A DNA stretch of 64,000 bases, taken from Candidatus Poseidoniaceae archaeon (GTDB lineage: Archaea > Thermoplasmatota > Poseidoniia > Poseidoniales > Poseidoniaceae). The notes beneath the pieces were generated by a model, which saw only the letters and a program-made list of their open reading frames with translations, had not been told where the DNA came from and did not search any database. The position numbers and the translations under genes were made by a program. Shown here one piece after another: positions 8,392 to 17,096 of this stretch. The stretch is taken from the NCBI GenBank assembly GCA_016777125.1, contig JADHSC010000009.1, positions 1-64,000 of the forward strand. The letters are read 5' to 3'. How positions within the stretch are numbered: the stretch's first letter is position 1; each line of letters starts with the position of its first letter.

Positions 8392-8931
8392 ATGCTCCAG
8401 ATGACCATCTCTGGGCATCCAGGAAGTGGCACAAGTACTCTTGTATCCTTACTTCGTGAATCGAAAGGCTGGTCATCCCTCAACGGTGGAGAATTGTTTC
8501 GTCAAGAAGCGAAGCGACGTAATATGAGTCTCTCTGAGTTTGGTCAACTCTGCAAGGAAGATCTCGAAGTAGATCGACAACTCGATGCTTTGCTAAAGGA
8601 AGAAATGATGCGAACTGATGATGAAGCGCCCTCTATTGTTGAAAGTCGCCTCTCTGGATGGTGGGCATACAAACTTGGGCTTTCTACACCCCGTATTTGG
8701 TTGGAAGTTGATGATCTTGAACGAGCAAAGCGCGTTCAAGCACGAGAAGGAGGAGATTTGAATTCCATTGTTGAAGCCAACAAACAACGCTCAAAAGTAG
8801 ATGAGCAACGATTCGAGGAATTGTATGGTTTGCTTCCTCAACAAACCGAACCGTACACCCACATCATCAATGCCTCTGACCTAAACCCTCAAGAAGTGCT
8901 GGCCTTGGTTCTTGACATATTGGAGGAATAA
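8392..8931 (+). CDS. cmk: Cytidylate kinase (archaeal type)
   Basis: This 179-residue kinase phosphorylates CMP and dCMP with ATP in pyrimidine nucleotide metabolism. The P-loop GHPGSGTST lies near residue 8. The NMP-binding helix region GELFRQEAKRR and the SRLSGWWA segment match short archaeal Cmk. The LID-like arginines are in AKRVQAREGG. It starts 4 bases after the DUF106 stop and is followed 2 bases later by cbf5, so the three form one operon. An ATG three codons in is an alternative start. Confidence 0.9.
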   Translation: MLQMTISGHPGSGTSTLVSLLRESKGWSSLNGGELFRQEAKRRNMSLSEFGQLCKEDLEVDRQLDALLKEEMMRTDDEAPSIVESRLSGWWAYKLGLSTPRIWLEVDDLERAKRVQAREGGDLNSIVEANKQRSKVDEQRFEELYGLLPQQTEPYTHIINASDLNPQEVLALVLDILEE

Positions 8932-8933
8932 TA

Positions 8934-9896
8934 ATGAGTTCTGCAACTATGATATTAGATGAAAAAGCTTCAACTGATGAGGCTCTAGGAACATATCCTG
9001 ATCAAAAAACCATCGAGCAGCGTCTCGAAGGGGGATTCTTTCTCCTCGACAAAGGAGCAGGTCCTACTTCTCACCAAGTCTCCGCTTGGGTTCGTGATCT
9101 ACTTGGATTAACACGTCTGGGTCATGGAGGAACGCTCGATCCATTCGCAACAGGTGTACTTCCACTCATGGCAGGTAAGTCCATGCGCTTAACCAAACAG
9201 ATTCTTGAGCATGATAAGACCTATATTGCAATCTTTCAAATGAAGACTCCAGTCGATGAAGATCGTATGGATGAAGTCATTCAACAACTGACAGGACGCA
9301 TCTACAACGTACCTCCTGAGGTTTCAGCAGTTCGTGTTCAAGTTCGAACACGAAGAATCCATGAGTTCACAGTTCTCGACCGTAATGAAAAGCATATTGT
9401 TACCCGTATTCGATGTGAAGCGGGAACCTATATTCGAACAATGGCAAAAGACATGGGCTTGTTATTGGATCAACCAATCACATTGAGAGAACTTCGAAGA
9501 GAAGATTCAGGAAACTTTGACCTCAAAGACTGTGTTCAACTCCACGATATTGCAGATGCAGTTTGGTTGTGGAAGGAATGCAATGAACCAGAAGCACTCT
9601 CAAGAATGCTCCATCCTATTGAAAAGTTGATGACCCATCTGCCAAGAATCATTGTTAAAGACAGTGCAGTAGCGGCATTAGCTCATGGAGCACCATTGTT
9701 GCGACCAGGGTTAGTATCAATTCCAGGTGACCTTTCAGTTGGACAAAATGTCCTTGTAACAAGCATCAAAGGCGAAGCAGTCTGCTTTGTTAAAGTAAAT
9801 TTCAACAGTAAGGATATCTCAACTATGGAAAAGGGCGAAATTGCACGACCATCAGCGGTATTGATCGGAGATAATGTCTATCCCCGACGCTGGTGA
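8934..9896 (+). CDS. cbf5: tRNA/rRNA pseudouridine synthase Cbf5 (TruB family)
   Basis: This 320-residue protein is the catalytic subunit of archaeal H/ACA ribonucleoproteins and can also make pseudouridine 55 in tRNA. The catalytic Asp is D69 in GGTLDPFATG. The N-terminal LLDKGAGPTSHQV and GTYIRTMAKD motifs are intact. The C-terminal third (IVKDSAVAALAHGAPLLRPG onward) is a PUA domain. Length matches archaeal Cbf5 rather than bacterial TruB. Translation appears coupled to cmk (GGAGGAATA just before the ATG). Confidence 0.93.
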   Translation: MSSATMILDEKASTDEALGTYPDQKTIEQRLEGGFFLLDKGAGPTSHQVSAWVRDLLGLTRLGHGGTLDPFATGVLPLMAGKSMRLTKQILEHDKTYIAIFQMKTPVDEDRMDEVIQQLTGRIYNVPPEVSAVRVQVRTRRIHEFTVLDRNEKHIVTRIRCEAGTYIRTMAKDMGLLLDQPITLRELRREDSGNFDLKDCVQLHDIADAVWLWKECNEPEALSRMLHPIEKLMTHLPRIIVKDSAVAALAHGAPLLRPGLVSIPGDLSVGQNVLVTSIKGEAVCFVKVNFNSKDISTMEKGEIARPSAVLIGDNVYPRRW

Positions 9897-9897
9897 T

Positions 9898-9963
9898 TCA
9901 AGCTTCGTAGTACTCTTCGTAGATGTATTCTTCTGTTTCTATTCGTATTTTTAATTCTGACAT
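9898..9963 (-). CDS. Possible 21-residue acidic microprotein
   Basis: A short frame encodes a 21-residue peptide, starting MSELKIRIE and ending YEEYYEA. It contains eight acidic residues and four Tyr, and its stop lies 2 bases beyond the convergent cbf5 stop. GGTGTGGGGAC precedes the ATG. An in-frame stop lies seven codons upstream, so it is not the end of a longer gene. Nothing else explains this segment, but a frame this short can occur by chance. Confidence 0.25.
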   Translation of the reverse strand: MSELKIRIETEEYIYEEYYEA

Positions 9964-10144
9964 GTCCCCACACCCATTCCATCAGTCAAACTGAACGACC
10001 CCCACAGTCTTGGAATAATCGCCGCTTTGGCATCTCCGTTATGAAGATTCACGTGTATATTGGGATTATCCGACAAGCGGATATTGGTTTCAATTGAGGT
10101 CTAACGTAGTAATAATCAGTCTTGAACTAGGATCAAAGTTCAAT

Positions 10145-10774
10145 CTAGGGGAATGAAATTGGTTCATCACCATTTTGCCATTGCTTATGTTTGACCATGC
10201 ATGCTTTGAACAAATGACTCTCGAGGATACCTTCAAGCCAATTGAGGAGATGTGGCAAGGGAAGTTGGTCAAACCACGCTCGATTTGTATTCGCAAATTG
10301 GCGAACAAATGGAGAAAGAGCGAGGTCTGCTAAACTGATAGAATCACCACAAAGGTAGGCTTGATTGGATAATCGCTCTTCATACATCTTTAGAATCGAT
10401 ACTGCATGTTCCCTGTGTTCCTCAGAAGAGAGGACATTCTCGTAACGATTGTTATACTTGTATCGATCAAGATGATGTTTGAAATCACCATCATTGACAT
10501 CAATAAGATCCTTCCAATCACCAACAAGCCATGATTCATCTAAACTCCATAGCATAATGTCGAGACTCTCTTCAATAACTGTTCCATCTGGTAAGAGAAG
10601 AACAGGTACAGTTCCCTTTGGAGATATTTCCATCATGTGTTCAGGACGATCTCTAAGGATGACTTCTCGAAGTTCAACTTCCACATCAGATTCAAGTAAG
10701 GACATTCTTGCTCGCATTGCGTAAGGGCATCGACGGAAACTGTAGAGAATCGGATTCGACATTTCATCACTCAT
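10145..10774 (-). CDS. Glutathione S-transferase-like protein
   Basis: This 209-residue protein has an N-terminal thioredoxin-like GST domain: SFRRCPYAMRARMSL near residue 12 carries a CPYA active-site-like motif, followed by cis-Pro GTVPVLLLPDG and the gamma-Glu-binding ESLDIMLW. A helical C-terminal domain follows (SNQAYLCGDSISLADLALSPF). It resembles bacterial YfcG/omega-type GSTs. The start ATG at 10774 overlaps the end of the upstream surface-protein gene by 8 bases. Archaea generally lack glutathione, so acquisition from bacteria and use of another thiol are likely (inference). Confidence 0.85.
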   Translation of the reverse strand: MSDEMSNPILYSFRRCPYAMRARMSLLESDVEVELREVILRDRPEHMMEISPKGTVPVLLLPDGTVIEESLDIMLWSLDESWLVGDWKDLIDVNDGDFKHHLDRYKYNNRYENVLSSEEHREHAVSILKMYEERLSNQAYLCGDSISLADLALSPFVRQFANTNRAWFDQLPLPHLLNWLEGILESHLFKACMVKHKQWQNGDEPISFP

Positions 10775-13271
10775 ACTTTCGTATCTTAGCTGGAGCGAAG
10801 AAAGTGAATCCACCGATGATAGCGACAAGCACAAGGATGCTGATGATCCAAATGGTTGTAGTCGAGATACCTTCATCTGAACTTACATCATCGATAACAG
10901 TTGATTCAATCAGTATGAGATTCACGGACCCCTCATTGTTGGTTTCATCACCCTCATCGATGATTTCACCACCATCAACAATTGCTTCAATTCGAAGCAA
11001 TTGGCCTTGATATGGTGCTTGGAATTCACATGTAGCAATTGACATTGCTCCTGGCTCAAGGGTTGTAATAGTAGCAATATCACCCACCATTCCATTCACA
11101 GTACAGCGAATCGTAACCATTTCAGCATTGATAAAGCCATCATTTGCCACATAAACTCGAGTGGTTACATAAGAGCCAAGTTCGACTTCAGAGAGTTCCA
11201 CAAAGGTCCCATCTGCAGAACCTTCCCCTACAACAACGGATTCAATCCGTAAGTCAGGGAGTGAACGCACGTCCAAGTCCAATACTCTGTCAACACATGT
11301 CGTTTGATCACAAAGTGTCAATTTAACAGATGTATATCCGGGTGTTGGAGCTGTAATGAGGAGAGAACTGTTGATCAAATCGACTTCAACCCACGTCTTA
11401 TTACTAGAGATTGTGAGATCTGCAGGTATTGTATCAACATCGGACCAGATGAAACTCAATGGTGTAGCAACAGCATGTTCAACTCGAACTAATGAAGGGA
11501 ATTCATTCAGTACAGGTGCATCATCGATCGAATCTACGATGATGTTGAACGATTCCACATGACTGTTCCCTGCTTCATCAGAAACGGTCAACAAAATCTG
11601 AGCAGAACCTGATTGTTCTGAAAGAAGAGATACTCGAACTTCACCTTGGTTCAGACTTACGTCAACCAAATCAGGTTGGGAGTTTTCAAATTCTACATTT
11701 AGAAGTGTTGGGTCTGTTCTGTCATCAGTACAACGAGTCAGTAATGGAACGAATATTCCACCACCATCTTCTGAAAGTTGCTGGTCTCCAACAAGTTGGC
11801 ATATTGGATCCTCATCATAGAAAATATCGAATCCACCACTCACATCTATAGAATTTACTTCCAATGCAGTTGTACTCGCACTACCATCTGAATCCCACGT
11901 AAACCATGTTTTGACCATGATGCTAAGTTCAGTTTGCCCTGGACTCATGTAAGCCCCGATTGGAATCTGATGATTGAACTGACCGACGGAAACCGGGAGA
12001 TTTGCTACTGTGCTTCCACCTACAGATAGAGTCCATCTGGAATAGTTTCCATCAATTCCAGAACCATCCCCGTAGATTCTACCTGCAATACTCAATGTCG
12101 GATCATTAACGTCGACTCGAACTGAGGTGATACAAGATGTATCTGTGAGCACACGCACCTTGAGATATTCAGTCATTGGCAAAGCATCCGTGTTATGCAT
12201 TGCAAAGGCAGAAAAGGATTCGCCATCGGCAGATGTTGCGTATTGAACGCTTACGTTTCCTTCAGTCCCAGATTCATTCACATCGAAGTGAATGCGTCCA
12301 AAATACTGCTCTGCTGGACGTTGAAGAGCTGCGCTTGTCCAAGAGCCAATGGTACTTGTATCGGTTGACTCCAAGCCACATACAGAAAGGGACATGCCAT
12401 TGTATTCACCTTGACTCATATCGATTTCTTGAATGGGCATATCGTGCCCAGAAGCTGTTGAAACTGCTTGGGCTACTTCCCCGCCGTACCATGCTGTTTC
12501 CATCGTCACTTCGATACCTATAGCATCCAATTCTAAACGAGCATCATCGGTCTGACCTACTGAAACATAATCCATGGTAAGGCCAATCGACGAGAGCATG
12601 GACCAAGACCAGTCATCGACTGAACTTATGCTCAATCGATATGCAGAATTATTGATGTGATCAACTGCTCCATTCGTATTTGACCATGTGCGCATGATAT
12701 CAGTCCCATTCGACCAATCCATAGAAAGGCGAACGGAATCAATGCTCAATGAATCTGTAATCTTGAATGCTACGAGAACATCAACAGATGTAATGACATA
12801 TTGGGTTGAAGCTGAAAAATCAAAGCCATCAACACTCATGACAGGACCAGTTGACCAAGCAAATAATCCATCTGGAGAGCCGACTACATTGTCTGATTCC
12901 GTCGGACTGTTCGTACCCCAATAGTCCATGGAGTCAAGATTCTGTGGACGCTGATGAACCATTGTAATTCGTTGGTCAGCGACCATAGTATCGGTGTATG
13001 TCGCAGGTTGAGAAGTAAAGGACGTCGTCGCCTGGAGCGACCAATCTGCTGGATTGGTGAGTTCCCCTTGCGGGAACAAATCATACTCTGCCGTTTCATG
13101 GACACTACGAGCACTCGCTGGATTGAGCGTAGGTACGAGGAGCACACCGAAAAACATCATACATAGAAAGACGGAAGTTAACTTGGCTCGCATGGTTTGC
13201 ACATTCAGCGGTAGCATTTCAATGAACGGGTTTCTCGATTGCTCGTAGGATTGTTGAAATACCTCGCTCAT
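10767..13271 (-). CDS. Large secreted protein with CARDB-like domain and C-terminal membrane anchor
   Basis: The longest form is 834 residues. A signal sequence (AKLTSVFLCMMFFGVLLVP) begins near residue 29, so the ATG at 13193 is a credible shorter start. The bulk is beta-rich extracellular sequence. Residues about 500-670 look cadherin/Ig-like (SDEAGNSHVESF and similar). Residues about 680-790 look like a CARDB module with the diagnostic DETNN. One membrane helix (IWIISILVLVAIIGGF) precedes a short basic tail, KIRKYE. The protein probably sits on the cell surface. No known archaeosortase signal is visible before the helix. It is followed by and overlaps the GST-like gene. Confidence 0.88.
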   Translation of the reverse strand: MSEVFQQSYEQSRNPFIEMLPLNVQTMRAKLTSVFLCMMFFGVLLVPTLNPASARSVHETAEYDLFPQGELTNPADWSLQATTSFTSQPATYTDTMVADQRITMVHQRPQNLDSMDYWGTNSPTESDNVVGSPDGLFAWSTGPVMSVDGFDFSASTQYVITSVDVLVAFKITDSLSIDSVRLSMDWSNGTDIMRTWSNTNGAVDHINNSAYRLSISSVDDWSWSMLSSIGLTMDYVSVGQTDDARLELDAIGIEVTMETAWYGGEVAQAVSTASGHDMPIQEIDMSQGEYNGMSLSVCGLESTDTSTIGSWTSAALQRPAEQYFGRIHFDVNESGTEGNVSVQYATSADGESFSAFAMHNTDALPMTEYLKVRVLTDTSCITSVRVDVNDPTLSIAGRIYGDGSGIDGNYSRWTLSVGGSTVANLPVSVGQFNHQIPIGAYMSPGQTELSIMVKTWFTWDSDGSASTTALEVNSIDVSGGFDIFYDEDPICQLVGDQQLSEDGGGIFVPLLTRCTDDRTDPTLLNVEFENSQPDLVDVSLNQGEVRVSLLSEQSGSAQILLTVSDEAGNSHVESFNIIVDSIDDAPVLNEFPSLVRVEHAVATPLSFIWSDVDTIPADLTISSNKTWVEVDLINSSLLITAPTPGYTSVKLTLCDQTTCVDRVLDLDVRSLPDLRIESVVVGEGSADGTFVELSEVELGSYVTTRVYVANDGFINAEMVTIRCTVNGMVGDIATITTLEPGAMSIATCEFQAPYQGQLLRIEAIVDGGEIIDEGDETNNEGSVNLILIESTVIDDVSSDEGISTTTIWIISILVLVAIIGGFTFFAPAKIRKYE

Positions 13272-13288
13272 GACGGCTAATTCTCTAT

Positions 13289-13361
13289 GGCTGTGGTGGT
13301 GTAGGGGTTAGCACGGCAGATTGTGGTTCTGCCAGCCCGGGTTCAATTCCCGGCCACGGCC
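13289..13361 (+). tRNA. tRNA-His (anticodon GUG) with encoded G-1
   Basis: The acceptor strands GCTGTGG (13290-13296) and CCACGGC (13354-13360) pair. The anticodon stem GCAGA/TCTGC closes the loop TTGTGGT, giving GUG for His. The base before G1 is G (13289) and faces discriminator C at 13361, the diagnostic extra G-1:C73 pair of tRNA-His. CCA follows directly in the DNA at 13362-13364. There is no intron. It lies between a divergent surface-protein gene and ribA. Confidence 0.96.
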
Positions 13362-13365
13362 CCAT

Positions 13366-13968
13366 TTATTCTAATTCAGACGAGTCAATGACATGACCCA
13401 TACGGTGAATTTTGGTTTGTAAATAGTCGAGATTTTCTTCACCGACACCGGCAATGAGCGGGACTTTCTCTGCTACTTCAATACCATGTTCCTCGAGTTG
13501 TTTGACTTTGTCAGGGTTGTTCGTAAGCAGTGCAACTGAATTGATACCAAGATCCGAAAGCATTGTAGCAGCAATTCCGTAATCTCTTCCATCTGCAGGA
13601 TGGCCGAGCATTAAATTGGCGTCAAGAGTATCAGCACCTCGATCTTGGAGATGATAGGCTTGAATCTTAGCATGAAGACCAATGCCTCTACCTTCCTGAC
13701 GCAGATACAACAAGCAGCCGTATCCATTGGTTGCTATTGCAGACAATGCCGCATCCAATTGAGGGCCACAGTCACATCGTAATGATGTGAATGCGTCTCC
13801 TGTCAAACATTCTGAATGAACTCTGAGAAGAACAGGATCAGGTCCTTCCATCGATCCCATCATCAAGGCAACATGGTCAAGACCTGTTTTTTCTTCATGA
13901 TGGACATGGATGTCAAACAGACCCCACTTTGTTGGCAATTTTGCTGAACTTGGAACATCGGACACCAT
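13366..13968 (-). CDS. ribA: GTP cyclohydrolase II
   Basis: This 200-residue enzyme opens GTP to a diaminopyrimidine, the first step of riboflavin synthesis. The zinc cysteines are C54, C65 and C67 in SECLTGDAF...LRCDCG, and the GTP-binding [13 protein letters not shown] follows. The length fits a single-function RibA with no fused RibB domain. The Shine-Dalgarno GAGGTGATG sits in the last codons of the upstream TusA-like gene, whose stop abuts this ATG, so the two are translationally coupled. Many archaea use a different enzyme (ArfA) here, so a bacterial-type RibA is worth noting. Confidence 0.93.
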   Translation of the reverse strand: MVSDVPSSAKLPTKWGLFDIHVHHEEKTGLDHVALMMGSMEGPDPVLLRVHSECLTGDAFTSLRCDCGPQLDAALSAIATNGYGCLLYLRQEGRGIGLHAKIQAYHLQDRGADTLDANLMLGHPADGRDYGIAATMLSDLGINSVALLTNNPDKVKQLEEHGIEVAEKVPLIAGVGEENLDYLQTKIHRMGHVIDSSELE

Positions 13969-14211
13969 TTACATCACCTCAATTAGAAATGTGAATTCAC
14001 CTTGACTTTGTTTAACGTCCAGGATATGATGAGGTGTTCTCTCGATCATCATAGGAATATCATGCAGTGTTTCTGGGTCACTCGCCAGCACTTCAAGAAC
14101 TGACCCTTCAGCCATCGAAGAGAGTGCTTGCTTCGCTTCTGCAACAGGGACGGGGCAAAAGAAACCAAGTACATCAAGACGATGCGTGGCCTGCTTCTTT
14201 GGCTCATCCAT
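13969..14211 (-). CDS. TusA/SirA-like sulfur carrier protein
   Basis: This 80-residue protein of the TusA fold carries the signature FFCPVPVAEAK with Cys19-Pro20, the residue that carries persulfide sulfur in thiolation and sulfur-trafficking pathways. The expected continuation LASDPETLHDIP and a beta-strand end are present. I start it at the ATG at 14211; a TTG two codons upstream is possible and lies nearer GGTGA. It is the first gene of a pair with ribA. The recipient enzyme is not in the window. Confidence 0.85.
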   Translation of the reverse strand: MDEPKKQATHRLDVLGFFCPVPVAEAKQALSSMAEGSVLEVLASDPETLHDIPMMIERTPHHILDVKQSQGEFTFLIEVM

Positions 14212-14304
14212 ACACAAGCCAATCGATTCACCTTTTCAACACATCCGCAGGGGAATATCCTGTCACACAACATGTTCAAGTGGAGCAGCCCCAAGCACTA
14301 ACCG

Positions 14305-15363
14305 ATGGCTGCTTCCGCCTCGACGAAACATAACGATGACATGAGTTGGTCCGAAGTGGGCCAACTTGGTCTTCAATATGGGAAGATTCCATTGGCTTTA
14401 CTTGCAGTTGAAGCCCTCTATTGGTTCATTACGCAACCATCGGATACACTTGCATTTATTCAGGTTACAGAAGCCTACATCTGGAACGAAGTGACACAAC
14501 TAATGTTTGGTGAATCTGCTTCCGTACTATCCGAACACAGCGGTTGGATGACTCGGATAGATTTCTATCATGAATCATTTCCAGGACAATTCGATTCGGT
14601 CGGTCTTTACGTCTCAGACGAATGTGCTGGAATTCATGAGATGATCTTCGTTTCAACGCTCGTTTTGATGACAGACGGTGTTTCACAACGTCAACGATTC
14701 AAAGCAGTGGGAGTGATGTGTGCTCTTGTATATGTCCTCAACATTGTTCGTCTCGTAGCCTTCTATCCAATCGCAGTAGACGGTTGCCTTGATAATCCAA
14801 ATCAAGCTGATTGCTTGAACAATATGTGGGAATATCACAACTTTGTGTACAAGTGGGGTTTCCTCATTGTTCTTTTACTCATGTGGCTTGTATGGTTCCG
14901 ATATATTGGTGCAAGTTCACGCACACTCCAAGCTAGCCAAGAAAAGAAGGAACAATGGAGAATCATTTTCAGGAGACGATGGTCCAAATTGCACTATGGA
15001 TTACTCATTACTATGGTTCTGTTTTTCGTGATTTCATGGATGTGGATTAATGCCAACGCTGATGCGACTAATGCCAAAGAAGTGATTGATTATTGCGAGT
15101 TTAGCGAACTTACAACTGGAACCTGTATCGAAGCCCAAGCCAATTGGGACAATGCGATTCAAGGAGCTTGGTCTTTTGCAGTTCTGGGATTAGTTCTTGG
15201 AACAACTGGAATCTATGAGATTGAGCGGAAAGATGCTTCTGGAGAATGGCCAGAGCGTCCAACAAAGAAAGTGGAAGAACCTACCCAAGCAATTGAAACC
15301 AAATCCAAAGAAAAGCCAAAAGGCTCATGGAGAAGTCGTTCAAATTCTTCAGAAGAAGAATGA
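14305..15363 (+). CDS. Archaeosortase/exosortase-family transpeptidase
   Basis: This 352-residue multi-pass membrane protein has about six to seven hydrophobic segments. The conserved trio of the exosortase/archaeosortase superfamily is present: Cys107 in DECAGIHE, Arg149 in LNIVRLVAFYP, and His178 in YHNFVYKWGF. These enzymes cleave C-terminal sorting signals of exported proteins and are thought to attach them to lipid. After the core come two further membrane segments with an extracytoplasmic loop and a charged cytosolic tail. It stands alone, convergent with the DEAD-box gene. The large anchored proteins in the window are candidate clients, but none shows a PGF- or PEF-type motif. Confidence 0.87.
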   Translation: MAASASTKHNDDMSWSEVGQLGLQYGKIPLALLAVEALYWFITQPSDTLAFIQVTEAYIWNEVTQLMFGESASVLSEHSGWMTRIDFYHESFPGQFDSVGLYVSDECAGIHEMIFVSTLVLMTDGVSQRQRFKAVGVMCALVYVLNIVRLVAFYPIAVDGCLDNPNQADCLNNMWEYHNFVYKWGFLIVLLLMWLVWFRYIGASSRTLQASQEKKEQWRIIFRRRWSKLHYGLLITMVLFFVISWMWINANADATNAKEVIDYCEFSELTTGTCIEAQANWDNAIQGAWSFAVLGLVLGTTGIYEIERKDASGEWPERPTKKVEEPTQAIETKSKEKPKGSWRSRSNSSEEE

Positions 15364-16782
15364 TCAGAGAACAGATGCTTGAACGATTGCATCACCCATT
15401 GGATGAACGTTAAGCGCTTTCATAGCCAATCCAAGTTTGCTACTGTGGATAGAAACGACTGTAGAATCACCATCATAACTAACATCACCAATAGCGAGAG
15501 AATCACAACGAATATGTTGTTCAAACCATGTTGCTATGGTTCGAGGTGAACCAAGTTCTTCCCGCGTTGAATGAATCCTGATCGAAACAAATCCATACAC
15601 GTCTGCAGTTTCACCGTAATCATCTTGCTTCTTGACTGGATCTCTGTCAACACCTTCTGGAAGATCAGGTGCTTCTGAATCAAGGATATGCAAATTGTAG
15701 GTGGCAATGATTTTGTTCATCTGAGGAGCATCATCCTTTGAGACAAGACTCCATGCTTCTCCATGACGGCCGATTCGACCAGTTCGTCCAATCCGATGAA
15801 TGAATGAATCAATATCGGAAGGTACGTCATAGTTGACCACGAGGGTAATGCCATCAATGTCAATACCACGAGCAGCTACGTCTGTAGCGATAACGGTCTT
15901 TATTTCGCCTTTACGGAATGAATCGATAATACGCTCTCTTTGATTTTGATTCAAATCACCATGAAGACTTGCAACATCGAATCGATGCTTCTTCAAGCGT
16001 TGAACAGCTAAGTCAACCATACGCTTTGTGTTACAGAAGACGATGCTCTGGTCATCATCACCCATGCGAACGAGAAGGCGTCCAAGGGCCCAGAGTTTGT
16101 TGGTACGGCCAATAGAAATGTTGAACAGATCGATTGGAGGGACATCCAACTCTTCTTGATTGGTCATAACGAATTCAGGTGTGTTCATGAACTCGTTTGC
16201 AGCATCAAGAATCTCTTGAGGGAATGTTGCTGAGAAAAGCAAGGTTTGCTTTCGAGAAGTTGTTCTCTCAAGAATCCATATGATATCTGGAAGGAATCCC
16301 ATATCGAGCATGCGGTCTGCTTCATCAAGACAAAACATCTGAACCATTGAAAGATCGATGTGACCTCGTTGGCTCATGTCCATGACACGTCCAGGAGTTC
16401 CAACGATGATGTCAACACCGTCATCGAGTCCACGTGCTTGCTTTTCGAGATCTGTACCACCATAGACGGTCATAATCTTCAACCCAGAATCGCCTTGAAG
16501 TTGCGTCATTTCTTCAGCAACTTGTTGTGCAAGTTCACGAGTTGGAGCTAAGAGGAGTGATTGGAGTGTACCGCTTGCCTCACAGGATTCCAAGATTGGC
16601 AAACCAAAGGCTGCAGTCTTTCCTGAACCTGTTCTCGCTTGACCAATGACATCACGGCCGCTTCTGGCCAATGGAATTGTGTCTCGCTGAACTTCAGTAA
16701 GACATTCCCATCCCATTGCAGTAATTGCATCCATGAGATGCTCAGGTAGGTCGAGGGAATCGAATCTCGTTTTGGTGAACAT
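15364..16782 (-). CDS. DEAD-box ATP-dependent RNA helicase
   Basis: This 472-residue protein has all core motifs: ARTGSGKTAAF (Walker A), PTRELAQQ, GTPGR, DEAD, SAT, ARGID and HRIGRTGR. The last 80 residues (VYGFVSIRIHSTREEL onward) form a small domain resembling the RRM-like DbpA/CsdA C-terminal RNA-binding domain. That suggests a role in ribosome assembly or cold-related RNA unwinding. The start ATG at 16782 has AGGAG 6 bases upstream. It abuts the archaeosortase stop from the other strand. Confidence 0.95.
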   Translation of the reverse strand: MFTKTRFDSLDLPEHLMDAITAMGWECLTEVQRDTIPLARSGRDVIGQARTGSGKTAAFGLPILESCEASGTLQSLLLAPTRELAQQVAEEMTQLQGDSGLKIMTVYGGTDLEKQARGLDDGVDIIVGTPGRVMDMSQRGHIDLSMVQMFCLDEADRMLDMGFLPDIIWILERTTSRKQTLLFSATFPQEILDAANEFMNTPEFVMTNQEELDVPPIDLFNISIGRTNKLWALGRLLVRMGDDDQSIVFCNTKRMVDLAVQRLKKHRFDVASLHGDLNQNQRERIIDSFRKGEIKTVIATDVAARGIDIDGITLVVNYDVPSDIDSFIHRIGRTGRIGRHGEAWSLVSKDDAPQMNKIIATYNLHILDSEAPDLPEGVDRDPVKKQDDYGETADVYGFVSIRIHSTREELGSPRTIATWFEQHIRCDSLAIGDVSYDGDSTVVSIHSSKLGLAMKALNVHPMGDAIVQASVL

Positions 16783-16842
16783 GTTGCTCCTTCCGTTTCA
16801 TTCGGTTCAGGCCACCGAAACGGAAGTGGCCTCCACTACACT

Positions 16843-17046
16843 TCAAAAGTTCTCGCGCTCTTTCTTTTCTGCCTGGAGAATACCCAACCAGTACTTCTTT
16901 GCGTTGTCACGGTTGAGTGGTCGACGCATTTGTCGAACGTGCTCTAGGATGTATTGTCGAAATTTAAGAGCCTTAGTACGGTTCACTCCTTTTGGTGTGA
17001 TTCCTTCCCAAAGTCTGTCGAATTGTAATTCTTTGTCGTCCATCAT
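16843..17046 (-). CDS. Hypothetical small basic protein, 67 residues
   Basis: I do not recognise this protein. It is helical and charged, rich in Lys, Arg and Glu (ALKFRQYILEHVRQMRR, KKYWLGILQAEKKERE), with no cysteine and no membrane segment. GAGGT lies 6 bases before the first of two consecutive ATG codons, which supports real translation. It lies between the HEAT-repeat gene and the helicase gene on the same strand and may be in one transcript with them. Nucleic-acid or ribosome binding would fit the charge but is a guess. Confidence 0.65.
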   Translation of the reverse strand: MMDDKELQFDRLWEGITPKGVNRTKALKFRQYILEHVRQMRRPLNRDNAKKYWLGILQAEKKERENF

Positions 17047-17096
17047 GTGATGACCTCGATGGCCAACCGACTCAACACCCCCTCATAACCATGTCG

